DNA of 64,000 nucleotides from Actinoplanes subtropicus (GCF_000721705.1 NZ_JOJL01000002.1:434001-498000); one strand, 5' to 3'. Positions 1 to 8,908 are shown, counted from the first letter of the stretch. Numbers and translations: made by a program. Notes: generated by a model from the letters alone, not told the origin.

Positions 1-397
1 CCCAAGTCACCGCACGCAACATGGCACGTGCACGACAAGACCTTGACGTAACTCCAGGTCAGGGCAACCGCAGGCAGGGCCGGTGCAGGTTCGGGCTCCG
101 CCTGATGCAGGAAGGATCCGCCGTACGTGTGCGGGGCCGTGAAGTCGCGTGGGCTCCGACACCGGCGGGTAGCACCGCAGGTAAAGGGAAGAAGAGGAAA
201 GGGAGGGCTGGAAACCGTTGGATCGCCCGCCATCAGGACGTAGTTGCAGTTCTGTGGTGGACACCGTAGTGCCATCGAACGTGAGGTGGTCTCCGGTCAC
301 GCTTATGCGATCCTCGCACCCGACGCTGATGGCGGCACGGTGCGGAAACGACAAGCCGACGAACCTGTCGGTAGATGGTGTATCCACCCGTAACCCC
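1..397. other. no convincing gene
   Basis: Short open frames exist on both strands but none has a ribosome binding site together with recognisable protein features. The stretch ends at a strong hairpin at 398-426. It could hold the end of a gene that starts left of the window, but I cannot support one. Confidence 0.4.
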
Positions 398-431
398 GGG
401 CCCCGGCGCGTTCTGCGCCGGGGCCCTCGTT
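398..431 (+). terminator. strong GC hairpin before the MerR gene
   Basis: Perfect 12-bp stem (398-409 with 415-426) and a 5-base loop, followed by TCGTT. It lies about 20 bases upstream of the MerR start codon, so it either ends an upstream transcript or forms part of the MerR leader. There is no long T tract. Confidence 0.55.
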
Positions 432-446
432 CATGACGAGGAATGT

Positions 447-767
447 ATGGCCCAACCCGACGACATGCTCAACGACGACGATTACCCCGCCTACACCATG
501 GGCCGCGCCGCCGAGATCGTGGGCGCGTCGCAGGACTTCCTGCGCCGCCTCGACGAGGCGAAACTGATCATCCCCTTCCGCTCCTCCGGTGGACACCGCC
601 GCTACTCCCGCTACCAGCTGCGTCTGGCCGCGCGAGCTCGCGAGATGGTCGACCACGGCACCGCACTCGAGGCGGCCTGCCGGATCATCATCCTGGAAGA
701 CCAGCTCGAAGAAGCCCTCCAGCTCAACCGCAACCTCCAAAGCCGCCAGCAGACCGGCGCGGCCTGA
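447..767 (+). CDS. MerR-family transcriptional regulator (small)
   Basis: A 107-residue protein with one N-terminal MerR winged-helix domain. The pattern YTMGRAAEIVG, then FLRRLDEAKLI, then SSGGHRRYSRYQL (about residues 13-60) is the classic MerR recognition helix and wing. A short helical C-terminus (LEDQLEEALQLNRNLQ) suits dimerisation. No ligand-binding domain or Cys metal site is visible. The ATG at 447 follows GACGAGGA; a longer in-frame start at 375 would add non-conserved residues and run through the hairpin. It lies about 300 bases upstream of a csp gene and could regulate it, but that is inference. Confidence 0.85.
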   Translation: MAQPDDMLNDDDYPAYTMGRAAEIVGASQDFLRRLDEAKLIIPFRSSGGHRRYSRYQLRLAARAREMVDHGTALEAACRIIILEDQLEEALQLNRNLQSRQQTGAA

Positions 768-899
768 CTCGACGCCGCACGGTCCTTCTCCAGCACGAGA
801 AGGACCGTCTGCCGCGCCCCGAGAACCTGCCGATCCGCGTACCGCTGCACCGGAACAACAGGGACGCACATCGGGGAGATCGGGACTACGACGCGTCTG

Positions 900-986
900 T
901 GCTATGGTCCTGTTGTTGCAGTTTTGATTTCCGTAGACGTTTCCAGCGCCTGATGGGGTTATCTGAAACCCAGCCAGGCGCTTTTT
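900..986 (+). promoter_or_regulatory. cold-shock leader element, copy 1
   Basis: An extended -10-like TGC-TATGGT (900-908) is followed by a conserved leader (921-950). Next comes a two-part hairpin: outer stem 945-952 with 975-982, inner stem 954-960 with 967-972, then five Ts (982-986). It looks like an intrinsic terminator about 88 bases before the csp start. Related sequences precede both other csp genes, near 35719 and 49640. Because Csp proteins melt such hairpins, attenuation/antitermination is a reasonable inference. Confidence 0.6.
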
Positions 987-1074
987 CGTTTGTCGTGTCG
1001 GTTCGGCGCGGGTGATCAACGCGGCGGCGTCAGGGTCCGCATACGGCGAGCCCACAGCCTGCGAAGGAGCAGAC

Positions 1075-1278
1075 ATGGCTACAGGTACCGTGAAATGGTT
1101 CAACGGCGACAAGGGCTTCGGCTTCATCGCTCAGGACGGCGGTGGCGCGGACGTCTTCGCCCACTTCTCCGCGATCGCGTCGAGCGGCTTCCGCAGCCTC
1201 GATGAGAACCAGCGGGTGGAGTTCGACATCGCCCAGGGCCAGAAGGGTCTGCAGGCGGAGAACATCCGCTCGCTCTGA
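1075..1278 (+). CDS. CspA-family cold-shock protein (copy 1)
   Basis: A 67-residue single-domain cold-shock protein that binds single-stranded RNA/DNA and acts as an RNA chaperone. Both nucleic-acid-binding motifs are intact: RNP1 as KGFGFI and RNP2 as DVFAHF. It starts [10 protein letters not shown], as usual for the family. GAAGGAGC precedes the ATG at 1075. It is followed by a strong terminator and preceded by the conserved leader. It is nearly identical to the protein at 35880-36083 and better preserved than the copy at 49830-50021. Confidence 0.97.
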   Translation: MATGTVKWFNGDKGFGFIAQDGGGADVFAHFSAIASSGFRSLDENQRVEFDIAQGQKGLQAENIRSL

Positions 1279-1287
1279 TCCCCATTC

Positions 1288-1334
1288 TGCGAACGGCGGC
1301 CCGACTGATTCAGCGGGCCGCCGTTCGGCATTTC
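1288..1334 (+). terminator. terminator after csp copy 1
   Basis: A 13-bp perfect stem (1291-1303 with 1314-1326) and a 10-base loop, followed by GGCATTTCG. A similar but imperfect hairpin follows the third csp at 50034-50071, which supports shared ancestry of the two loci. Confidence 0.85.
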
Positions 1335-1639
1335 GAGCGCGGCCGTCCGCAGAGTACGTGGGTCAGACCGCCCGGTACCGGATGTCGGAAACGTTGCGCG
1401 ACTACGGCCAGGAGAAAGCTGATCCAGGCACAGGAGCAGCCTCGACTACGGCAGCGGCCCTGTCACTGGTACGCGGGGCCGTCGGTCACTCTGATCACTC
1501 GCATCGGTAGTCGGGGCCGGGCCCTCGCGGGCACGTCTCCCCATCCCCCTTCCACGTCTGTGCTTGTCGGGTGAGAACTATGCAGCGAGGCAACCCATTC
1601 GTAGCTCTCGCTCGGCGGGGTCGAGGAAGAGGGCCCGCA

Positions 1640-1860
1640 GCAGATTGACCCCGGTACGGAAGCTAGGGAAAGCGCCGCGGCGAGAGCGTTGGCGGCCAGG
1701 CAGTCCGAACGTCGAAGTGTGGGGTGCCCGCGGAGTTCGCCGAGTCGGTCGGGGCCGTAGAACTGGCCGCCGTCGACGCCGGGCACGGTCGCGGCGTACA
1801 GCGACGGCTGCGCCGCCTGGGCGGCGCTTTGCGTGATGAGCTTCGAGCTGAGGATGCCGA
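1640..1860 (-). pseudogene. C-terminal fragment of a short-chain dehydrogenase
   Basis: The minus-strand translation contains QSAAQAAQPSLYAAT, GGQFYGPD and GELRGHP in order. This is the usual C-terminal stretch of SDR oxidoreductases of the protochlorophyllide-reductase-like group. The Rossmann GxxxGxG motif and the YxxxK catalytic site are absent, and the natural C-terminus is lost into unrelated sequence. I read it as a remnant of a gene that once lay downstream of the MarR regulator. Confidence 0.65.
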
Positions 1861-1916
1861 CTAGCAGGCGTCGCGCGGCCACCCGGGTCTCCTCGGCGGG
1901 GAGCCGTTTCGGCCCG

Positions 1917-2381
1917 CTATCTCTCCTCGGTGCGCAGCTCGGCTTCGAGCATGTCCATCGCCTTGAGGAAGGTGGCCTGCTCGGCCGGGTCGAGCCGATC
2001 CAGGACGCGGGCCACCGGCTGGGCGGCGCTGTCCAGCCACTGCCGGATCTCGGCCTCCTTGGCCGGGGTGATCCGCACGATGGTGCGCCGCCGGTCGCCG
2101 GCGTCGGCCTCGCGCACGACGAAGCCCGCCCGGTCGAGGTCGGCCAGCACGCCGCTGACCGTGGAGAGGGTCAGGCCCAGCCGGGCGGCGAGGCTGCCCA
2201 CGACGACCGGGCCGGCCCGCAGCTGCTCGAGGGCGGCGACGTGCCGAGGGCCCAGCGGGGTGATGGTCTCCGGTGCGGCGCGGTCCTGGGATCGCCGCAT
2301 GCCGCGGGTGATGCGGGGGAGCAGCTGGATGAGCCGCAGGCACGCCGCGCTGTGCTTTGTGTCGTTGGTCTCCGCCGCCAT
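1917..2381 (-). CDS. MarR-family transcriptional regulator
   Basis: A 154-residue winged-helix protein. A helical dimerisation arm (about residues 10-40) precedes the DNA-binding domain (about 55-110), with SLAARLGLTLSTVSGVLADL as recognition helices and DAGDRRRTIVRITP as the wing carrying the conserved D-x-R-R motif. GGAGGAAC lies just before the ATG. It is divergent from the YceI gene, an arrangement typical of a MarR repressor controlling itself and its neighbour. A palindrome at 2452-2461 in the shared region is a candidate operator. The inducer cannot be read from sequence. Confidence 0.93.
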   Translation of the reverse strand: MAAETNDTKHSAACLRLIQLLPRITRGMRRSQDRAAPETITPLGPRHVAALEQLRAGPVVVGSLAARLGLTLSTVSGVLADLDRAGFVVREADAGDRRRTIVRITPAKEAEIRQWLDSAAQPVARVLDRLDPAEQATFLKAMDMLEAELRTEER

Positions 2382-2390
2382 GTTCCTCCC

Positions 2391-2461
2391 TTGACTTCGC
2401 TGACCAGCAGTCTATACGGTTCGTCAAGCAAAACAGTTCTGATGTTCAAACCAAATATTTG
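2391..2461 (+). promoter_or_regulatory. YceI promoter and candidate MarR operator
   Basis: A -35-like TTGACT (2391-2396) and -10-like TATACG (2413-2418) are 16 bases apart on the plus strand. A perfect AT-rich palindrome CAAATATTTG (2452-2461) lies in the presumed 5' leader, 11 bases before the YceI start. A palindrome between a MarR gene and its divergent target is the expected operator position. Confidence 0.5.
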
Positions 2462-2472
2462 AGGAGGACGAG

Positions 2473-3024
2473 ATGGCGATGTCGGTACGCATGACGGAGC
2501 CGCGGCTGCGGGCGCGGCTGGCCGACGGCTCGCTGGCCGGGATGTGGCGGCTCGACGCCGGGCGCACGACCGTCGGGCTGCGGAGCAAGAGCATGTGGGG
2601 CCTGGCACCGGTCAAGGGCGTCTTCGGCGAGGTCTCGGGGGAGGGCGTGCTGTCCGAAGACGGCCGGGTCAGCGGGCGCCTCCTGGTCGCCGCGGCCTCC
2701 ATCGACACCCGGAACAAGCGGCGCGACACCCACCTGCGATCCGCCGACTTCCTGGAGGCGGACACCTACCCGCACGTCGTCTTCACCGTCGAGAGCGTCA
2801 CCCCCTCCGGCGACCAGGCGATCGTGGCCGGCAAGCTCCGCATCCGCGACCGCAACCGGCCGCTGACCTTCCCCGCCAGGATCACCGCCTCGGGCGACGA
2901 CGAGGTGGGCATCGAGGCGGAGGTCGAGATCGACCGCTCCGACTACGGCCTGACCTGGAACCAGATGGGCATGGCCTCGATGAAGAACACCCTCACCGTC
3001 AACGCGGTCTTCGTCCGGCACTGA
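2473..3024 (+). CDS. YceI-family lipocalin-like protein
   Basis: A 183-residue YceI domain, a beta-barrel that in characterised members binds long isoprenoid lipids. Family signatures are WRLDAGRTTVGLRSKSMWG, the R-D-x-H-L-R-S-A-D-F motif near the middle and FPARI near the end. There is no signal peptide, so it is cytoplasmic, as in many actinobacterial members. GAGGAGG precedes the ATG at 2473. It is divergent from a MarR regulator and 27 bases from the next gene, probably co-transcribed. Confidence 0.94.
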   Translation: MAMSVRMTEPRLRARLADGSLAGMWRLDAGRTTVGLRSKSMWGLAPVKGVFGEVSGEGVLSEDGRVSGRLLVAAASIDTRNKRRDTHLRSADFLEADTYPHVVFTVESVTPSGDQAIVAGKLRIRDRNRPLTFPARITASGDDEVGIEAEVEIDRSDYGLTWNQMGMASMKNTLTVNAVFVRH

Positions 3025-3051
3025 CCGGCCGGCCCGACCGAGGAGGCAGCC

Positions 3052-3600
3052 ATGTCGGTATCAGCGGCTCCATGGCGCGGAGTGTTCGCCGCCCGCGCCG
3101 CGACCGGAACGGGCCGCCACCGAGCGGCCCGCTCGACCCGGCCCATCCTGGCCAGGGGCGAGCGCGCCCTGCTCACCGAGCGCGACATGCACACCGGGCG
3201 GCGCCTGGTCGCCACCCGGGACGCCATCCACTACCAGAACCCGGGTACCGGATTCTGGTACCGGCTCGGCTGGGACCAGGTCGAACAGGCCTGCTGGGAC
3301 GCCGGGCGAGCCCAGCTGCGCCTGGTCAGCAGGCGACCCGAGGAGGCGCCCGACGTGGTCCTGCGCACCGCGGCCCCGGACCGGCTGCTGCGCCTGGCCC
3401 GCGAGCGGATCGGCGCCACCACGCTGGCCCACGCTCCGCTGTGGCACGACGGCCGCGTGGTCGGCTCGGTCTCCGCCCGCCGGCCCGCCAGCGGCGACCA
3501 CGACATCGACTGGGTCGTGCACGTCCAACCCGGCACCGTCCTGCCGGACGGCGAGATAGCCGGCGCCATCGCGAGGCTGACGAACCACATCGGCATTTGA
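3052..3600 (+). CDS. conserved hypothetical protein
   Basis: A 182-residue soluble protein I do not recognise. It has a basic N-terminus, then a segment with ALLTERDMHTGRRLVAT and YRLGWDQVEQACWD that reads like a small beta-rich domain comparable to PH-like folds of membrane-associated actinobacterial proteins. There is no signal peptide or transmembrane segment. GAGGAGG precedes the ATG, and it follows YceI closely in the same direction, so an operon is likely. Confidence 0.75.
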   Translation: MSVSAAPWRGVFAARAATGTGRHRAARSTRPILARGERALLTERDMHTGRRLVATRDAIHYQNPGTGFWYRLGWDQVEQACWDAGRAQLRLVSRRPEEAPDVVLRTAAPDRLLRLARERIGATTLAHAPLWHDGRVVGSVSARRPASGDHDIDWVVHVQPGTVLPDGEIAGAIARLTNHIGI

Positions 3601-3645
3601 CCGGCCGCCGCGGTGTCCACCGCGGCGGCTTCCAGGAGGCACACC

Positions 3646-3788
3646 ATGACGACCGCCACCGCCGCGTACCCTCGCAGCTCGATGTACGGCATGGTGGTCG
3701 GTCGGACGCCGCCCAGGTGGCTGCCCGACGCCGGCTGCGCGTCGCCGCGGTCGCGCTCACCCTGGCCATGGACGCAACCGTCGTGCTG
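3646..3788 (+). pseudogene. frameshifted start of a PAP2-like gene
   Basis: A good ribosome binding site (CCAGGAGGC) drives ATG 3646, but this frame ends after 47 codons at 3788. Sequence typical of a PAP2 phosphatase C-terminus (TANHYILDGIAGAALAGV) lies in another frame from about 3700. The part of PAP2 carrying motifs C1 and C2 is missing or decayed; SSMYG may be what remains of PSMHxG. The natural start is therefore out of frame with the downstream membrane protein. Confidence 0.5.
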
Positions 3789-5558
3789 ACCGCCAACCAC
3801 TACATCCTGGACGGCATCGCCGGCGCCGCGCTGGCCGGCGTCGCGTGGCATCTGGCGGGCCGTTTCCACACCACATCCGCCGGCCCCCGGCCCGCGCCCG
3901 CCCGCCATCGAGCGAACCTCGCCCGCCACCGCTCGAAGCCGGCCCGGCACCGCGCCGGGTTTGCGGGGCTCGGTGGTGACGCTGCCGGGCCTCTGGCTGA
4001 CTTTGCCGGGATCGGTGGTGCCGCCGCCTTGGCTCGCGCCGACCTTGCCCGGATCGGCGGTGCCGCCGCCCTGCCTCACATCGACCTGGCCGGGCTCCGC
4101 GGTGACGCCGCCGGACCTCGCGCCAAGTCGGCCGGGCTCCGCGGTGACGCCGCCGGGCCTCCCGCCAAGTCGGCCGGGCTCCGCGGTGACGCCGCCGGGC
4201 CTCCCGCCAAGTCGGCCGGGCTCCGCGGTGACGCCGCCGGACCTCGCGCCAAGTCGGCCGGGCCTCGAACCAAGCTCGCCGGGCCCTGCGCCAAGCACAC
4301 CGGGACTCGCGCGATGCCCGCCACGCCCCGGACCAAGCCCGCCCGGCCCGCGGCGACCGGCGTGGCCCAAGCCGGCGGCTCCGTCGCTGCTCGGGCGAGC
4401 GGCGCCGACGCCTCCGCTACCGTGGCGGCGGCGGCCGACGGGGGAGCCGGTACCGCGCGAGCCCGAACCGTGCGCCGCTTGCTTCCCCGGATCGTCGCGG
4501 GCGCCGTGGTCATTGTGCTCGCCGTCGAGCTGGCACTGGGCTGGTCGTCCCTGACCGCTGCCCTGGCCCAGATCCGTGCGCCCCGGCCCGGCTGGCTCGC
4601 GGCCGGCCTCGCCCTGGAGATCGCCGCGATGAGCGCGTACGCCCGGATGCAACGCCGGCTGCTGCGCTCGGCCGGGGTCCGCGCCCCGCTGCGCCGGCAC
4701 ATCGCGCTCGCCTACGCCGCCCACTCGCTGAGCGTCACCCTGCCCGGCGGGGCGGCCTTCTCCACCAGGCTCAACTACCAGCAGATGCGCCGCTTCGGTG
4801 CCGGGCCCGCCGTGGCGACTTGGGCCATCGCGTTCAGCGGCATCCTGTCCACGGCCGGCCTGGCCCTGGTCAGCGCCGCGAGCGCGGTCGCCGCCGGCGG
4901 CACACCGCAATGGCGTACGCTCGTCGGCCTCACCCTCGCCGGCGTGCTGCTCGTCCTCGGCATCCGCTGGATCACCGCGAACCCCGACCGGCTGGAGCCG
5001 GTGGCCCGCGCCGGGCTGGTCCGCGTCAACCGGCTGCTTCGCCGCCCGCGGGACCACGGGATCGATCAAGTCCGCGGCTTCGTCGACCAGCTGCGCGCCG
5101 CCCGCCTGAGCCCCGGGCACGGCGCGGCGGCCATCGGCCACTCCGTCCTCAACTGGCTCTTCGACGCCGCCGCCCTGTGGATGTGCCTGCGCGCCGTCAG
5201 CGACGACCTGCCGCGCGGAACCCAGGTGCTGCTGGCCTTCTGCGCCGGCATGGCCGCCGGCGGCATCACGATCGTCCCGGGCGGCCTGGGCATCATCGAC
5301 AGCGCCCTGATCGTCGCCCTGGTCGCCACCGGCGCCGGAAGCGCGACCGCCATCGCCGCCGTCGTGCTCTACCGCATCCTCACCCTCGGATTCATCGTCG
5401 GCACCGGCTGGATAGCCTGGCTCGCCGTCAGGCGACAGGCCGGCACTGCCACCCTCGCACAGCCCGGCCCCGTGGCTCGCTCCGCTGTTGATCAGCCGAG
5501 CCCCCGTCCCGCCCCCACCCCTGCGCTGGGCGGGGTCGAGTCAACCGCTCGGGTGTGA
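3769..5558 (+). CDS. PAP2 tail - repeat linker - YbhN/flippase-like membrane protein
   Basis: About 596 residues in three parts. (1) A short PAP2 C-terminal piece with the NHYILD motif, not enough for catalysis. (2) A long Ala/Gly/Pro/Lys-rich linker of 14-residue repeats (unit SAGLRGDAAGPPAK). (3) From about residue 240, a lysylphosphatidylglycerol-synthase-type transmembrane domain (YbhN/AglD-like) with several hydrophobic segments, the motifs SVTLPGGAAFSTRL and ITIVPGGLGIIDSAL, and a final helix. These proteins are linked to lipid or glycolipid flipping. The true start is uncertain: 3769 is the first ATG in frame, while the good ribosome binding site at 3631 belongs to a different frame. 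ATG 4314 would yield the flippase part alone. Confidence 0.7.
3962..4263 (+). repeat. seven 42-bp tandem repeats
   Basis: Four near-perfect copies start at 4088, 4130, 4172 and 4214, with a partial copy at 4256 and three degenerate copies before them. 42 bases is 14 codons, so copy-number change keeps the frame. The consensus encodes SAGLRGDAAGPPAK. The repeats sit in the linker ahead of the YbhN-like domain. Confidence 0.9.
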
Positions 5559-5879
5559 CGTTTTCCGGCTGTCGTCCACAAGCGTGGGGATATTCCGTCA
5601 CCGCTGATGACGGCCGGCTCGGATGCGGTCAGCTCGTTTCGAGGATCTTGGTCGGGGTTTGGCGGATGGTCGCCAGGTCGGCCAGTTCGGCGTCGATGGC
5701 GGCGCGGTGACAACTACCGCCCGCCATGTGACAACGATGGTCGATTCGCTTGGACACCGAGAGCTCGGCCCGCACGGCGTCTTGTTGTTGCTCGTCGAGG
5801 TGCGTCGGGCCTGCCGGCTGCAGGCCAGACCGGATCCTGCTCGCCGCACTGCCCACCCAGCAGCGGCTGATCCTTCATC
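5559..5879. other. no convincing gene
   Basis: Frames are open on both strands, but no family signature or ribosome binding site supports a gene. The stretch runs into an integrase remnant, so it may be decayed mobile-element DNA. Confidence 0.4.
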
Positions 5880-5995
5880 CGTCGGCGATTCTCGGCGTTG
5901 CGGTGCCTGTACGAACGGGCGGTCGCTGACGGCATCATCACCGGGGCCGCGAACCCGGCGGCCAAGGTCGCCAAGCCCACCCCGGCAGTCGAGCA
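5880..5995 (+). pseudogene. fragment of a tyrosine-recombinase N-terminal domain
   Basis: The plus-strand translation RRRFSALRCLYERAVADG, followed by NPAAKVAKP, resembles the core-binding (SAM-like) domain of phage-type integrases, where a conserved A-L-R-x-L-Y-x-x-A-V-x-D-G stretch precedes N-P-A. No catalytic domain follows. It is a small relic. Confidence 0.5.
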
Positions 5996-6223
5996 CCCGC
6001 AGCGCTCCTTGCGATGCGGCGTCAAGACGGCTGGTAACGCAAGGGCGCCTGCTGCGGCAAACCAATCTGCGCCCCGTGGCGACGGCCGAACCGCTTCGGA
6101 AGACGCGCGGATCTACCAACTGGAATGACAACTCGGCGTCGCCGGACGCGCACTTCAGGTAGCTCTCCGATTGTTACCGGTTGGTTAACGTCCTGACCAG
6201 TCCCGTCCGAACAGGAGAAAGCC

Positions 6224-6883
6224 ATGCGCAGATATCTGTACCTCGCGGCCGTCGCCGGCAGCACGTTGTGCGCGACCCTGGTGGCTTCCGGCGCCGCCTA
6301 CGCCGACAGTGGGGCCGTGCTCACGGTCGGCGCCGCGGGCGGTAGCAACGCCGCCGTGGGCGACACCGTGGCCGCAGCCCTGGCCAGCGGCACGTCTGCC
6401 ACCTTCTACTCCACCGCCACCGGCACCAGCGGGGTGAAGTGCTCCGCGTCCACCTTCTCGACGACCGTCACCGACAACCCGCCCGCGGGCGGCGTGGCCA
6501 CCGAGACGCTCGACAGCCAGACCTTCACCGGCTGTACCACCAACGTGTTCGGCACCACCGGCGTCCGGAGCGTCACGTTGAACAACCTGCCCTACACGGT
6601 CAGCGAGGACAGCGCCACGAACGCCGTGACGATCTCCGGCTCGATCCAGTCGACGGTCGTGATCAACACGATCCTCGGCTCGATCACCTGCGTCTACCGC
6701 CCGGCCTCTGGCAGCATCTCCGGCACGGCCGACAACGCCACCAACTCGATCTCCTTCACCAACCAGCAGTTCACCAAGGTCTCCGGCTCGGGCCTGTGCC
6801 TGTCGTCGGCCTACTTCACCGCGAATTACGCCCCGGTCACCGACACGACCCAGAGCGGCGGGATCTTCATCAACGGATCCTGA
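6224..6883 (+). CDS. secreted protein of unknown function
   Basis: A 219-residue protein with a clear Sec signal peptide (about residues 1-28, MRRYLYLAAVAGST..., cleavage after AYA) and a Thr/Ser-rich, beta-strand-rich mature part with four cysteines. I recognise it only as a type of small exported actinobacterial protein. AGGAGAAAGCC precedes the ATG, and a long perfect hairpin follows. It has its own transcription unit. Confidence 0.85.
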   Translation: MRRYLYLAAVAGSTLCATLVASGAAYADSGAVLTVGAAGGSNAAVGDTVAAALASGTSATFYSTATGTSGVKCSASTFSTTVTDNPPAGGVATETLDSQTFTGCTTNVFGTTGVRSVTLNNLPYTVSEDSATNAVTISGSIQSTVVINTILGSITCVYRPASGSISGTADNATNSISFTNQQFTKVSGSGLCLSSAYFTANYAPVTDTTQSGGIFINGS

Positions 6884-6894
6884 GGCATCGTCCA

Positions 6895-6939
6895 CCTCCC
6901 CCGTGTTCTCCGATGCGATGGTGGGTCGCACGGGGGAGG
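6895..6939 (+). terminator. terminator after secreted protein
   Basis: Perfect 11-bp stem, 6895-6905 with 6929-6939, with a 23-base loop and no T tract. It lies just 11 bases after the stop codon. Confidence 0.65.
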
Positions 6940-7063
6940 GATGCCGGTGGGAGCGTTGCCGGATCCCGCGGAGGCAACGTCGCTCGACTGGCTGGCCTCG
7001 CGCCTGCGGCTGCTGAAGGCGGGTGGTCACCGACTGACACGAATATCGGGTCTAAGCCCTGGC

Positions 7064-7855
7064 TCAAACCCGACATTGCTCGGTGGCGGCGACGATGAGC
7101 GCGGCGACGGCGGCGGGATCGTCGGCCATCGGGACGTGTCCGCAGCCCGGCAGCTCGGCGACGCGGGTTCCCGGGGGCAGTTCGTTCAAATGGCGGGACT
7201 GGCGGGGGAGCAGGAGGCGGTCACGCGAGCCGAAGGTGACGGTGACCGGCGCGTCGATGGGTGGACCGGCACGGTAGCGGCGCGACCCGGTGGCTTTCAT
7301 GGTCGCGTCGAAGCCGGGCCCGCCGGCCATCGCCCGTACGGCGGTGCGGGCGTAGGCGGCGGTGATCAGGGACGGTTGCCCGTGGGTCTGGCCGAGGACG
7401 GCGATCCGCCCGGCGCGGTACCGGACGAGGCGGCACGCCGGCGCGGTGAAGCGCTTGGCGAGCCATCGGGTGGTGCGCAGGCTGATCCGGTTGTACAGCG
7501 GGGTTCGGCCGTGCCACAGGCCGGCCGGGGAGAGCAGGGCCAGCGACCGGAGCGGGCGGGTGGCGGCGAGCTCGAGGGCGACCCAGCCGCCGAGCGAGTT
7601 GCCGGCCACATGCGGTGTCGCTATGCCCTGGCTGTCGAGGAAGGCGGCCACGGCGGCGGCGATGGCGTCCGGCCGTGGTTCGACGTGCGAGGGCAGTTCC
7701 GGGGATTCGCCAAAGCCGGGCAGGTCGACGGCGATCACGTCGAAACGTTCGGCGAGCCGGTCGAGGACGGGATCCCACGCCTGGCGAGCGGAGCCGATGC
7801 CGTGCAGCAGGATCAGCGGCACCCCGGCGCCGCGGCGGGTGAAGGAGAGCGTCAT
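7064..7855 (-). CDS. alpha/beta-fold hydrolase
   Basis: A 263-residue alpha/beta hydrolase. The oxyanion motif LLHGIG is at about 16-21, the nucleophile elbow GNSLGG places Ser at about 87, the acid is Asp about 212 (FGSRDRL), and the base is His about 240 (GCGHVPMADDP). Length and motifs match small-molecule esterases or epoxide-hydrolase relatives; the substrate cannot be inferred. There is no signal peptide, so it is cytoplasmic. It is about 100 bases downstream of the PaaX-type regulator on the same strand. Confidence 0.93.
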   Translation of the reverse strand: MTLSFTRRGAGVPLILLHGIGSARQAWDPVLDRLAERFDVIAVDLPGFGESPELPSHVEPRPDAIAAAVAAFLDSQGIATPHVAGNSLGGWVALELAATRPLRSLALLSPAGLWHGRTPLYNRISLRTTRWLAKRFTAPACRLVRYRAGRIAVLGQTHGQPSLITAAYARTAVRAMAGGPGFDATMKATGSRRYRAGPPIDAPVTVTFGSRDRLLLPRQSRHLNELPPGTRVAELPGCGHVPMADDPAAVAALIVAATEQCRV

Positions 7856-7951
7856 GTCTGCAGGACGACCAGGGTCGTCACATTGTGACGCGTGGGTTCG
7901 GAACTACCGCGCCGCCTTGTGCGGCCGGCAGGCTTGTCGCCATCTCGCCCA

Positions 7952-8908
7952 TCATGAGGGGACGAAGGAACCGGCCAACTCCGCCGTGCTGTGGGCTCGG
8001 ATCTCCCGGCGAGGAGCGTCGTCGAACCGGGCGACGAGGGCGCGCACGTGTTCCTCGGCCGGTGCGGCCAGCCCGTCGTAGACGGCGACGAAGATCTCCC
8101 GCGCCTCCGCCCGCGGCCAGTGAGCGGGCAGCAGCTCGATCGGCAGTTCCGGATCGATGACGGGGAACTGCCGGTAGGCGTCCATGACCTCGGTGCGGGC
8201 CCGCACGGCGGCGGCGCCGAGGACCGTTCCGGTGCGGATCTCGGGCAGCAGTGGCTGCCAGCGCCGGATGAAGGTGTGGTAGCGACTCGCGATGTTCGCG
8301 ACGTCCCACGCCTCGATCGGGTCCCGCATGCCGGGTGCGGCGAGTTCCACCTGGCGCGCGTGGAACATGGTCATGGTGCCCAGGGTGGTGGCCGCCAGTC
8401 GTTGCTTGACGGTCGGGTTCGGTGCGTCCGGCGAGATCCAGAGCGCGTCGTACAGGGGCGCGAAGCCCAGCCATCTCAGCTGGGTTCGCAGGGCTCGTCG
8501 CCCGCCGCGCTCATCCTGGGGGAACGAGAAGGACACGAGGGTCCAATATCCGTCCCATGGCTCGGGCCGGGTGCCGAATCCGGCGATCCAGGCGCCGCCC
8601 GCGCTCAGGTCGGCGGCGGCGGCCGTCGTCATGCGGTAGGAGCTGTAACGCCCGTTCCGACTGCTTTCCAGCACCTGATTCCGGAACAGCCGGCTGATGG
8701 CCGTGCGGGCGGCGGCGCTGCCGATGCCGGCTTCCTCGAGCAGGGCGACGATCGCCGCCGACGGCAGCCAGGCTCGGGTGCGCAACGTGTAGTCGGCCAG
8801 GAGAGTGACGGCCAGATTCCGCGCGGTACTGCCGGCCTGTTGGCGCGGCAGACGCACGGTCGCCGCATCGGTGGGGAAGACGTCCTCGATGTCGTACGGG
8901 CTGACCAA
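7952..8908 (-). CDS. PaaX-family transcriptional regulator
   Basis: A 318-residue protein with the three-part PaaX layout. A winged helix (about residues 28-95; LPSAAIVALLEEAGIGSAAARTAISRL) is followed by a middle domain (WTLVSFSFPQDERGGRRALRTQLRWLGFAPLYDALWISP) and a C-terminal domain (about 190-280). The family includes the phenylacetyl-CoA-responsive repressor, but many actinobacterial members control other pathways and no phenylacetate genes are near. Its likely target here is the alpha/beta hydrolase downstream. Confidence 0.9.
   Translation of the reverse strand: MVSPYDIEDVFPTDAATVRLPRQQAGSTARNLAVTLLADYTLRTRAWLPSAAIVALLEEAGIGSAAARTAISRLFRNQVLESSRNGRYSSYRMTTAAAADLSAGGAWIAGFGTRPEPWDGYWTLVSFSFPQDERGGRRALRTQLRWLGFAPLYDALWISPDAPNPTVKQRLAATTLGTMTMFHARQVELAAPGMRDPIEAWDVANIASRYHTFIRRWQPLLPEIRTGTVLGAAAVRARTEVMDAYRQFPVIDPELPIELLPAHWPRAEAREIFVAVYDGLAAPAEEHVRALVARFDDAPRREIRAHSTAELAGSFVPS

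Noticed and set aside
2544..3700. Long plus-strand frame that precedes the PAP2/YbhN part and spans YceI and its neighbour
   Set aside because: It is an Arg/Pro-rich shadow of two well-supported genes in other frames.
3962..4263. 42-bp repeats considered as a CRISPR array
   Set aside because: The units are directly adjacent without spacers and lie inside a coding frame; there are no cas genes.
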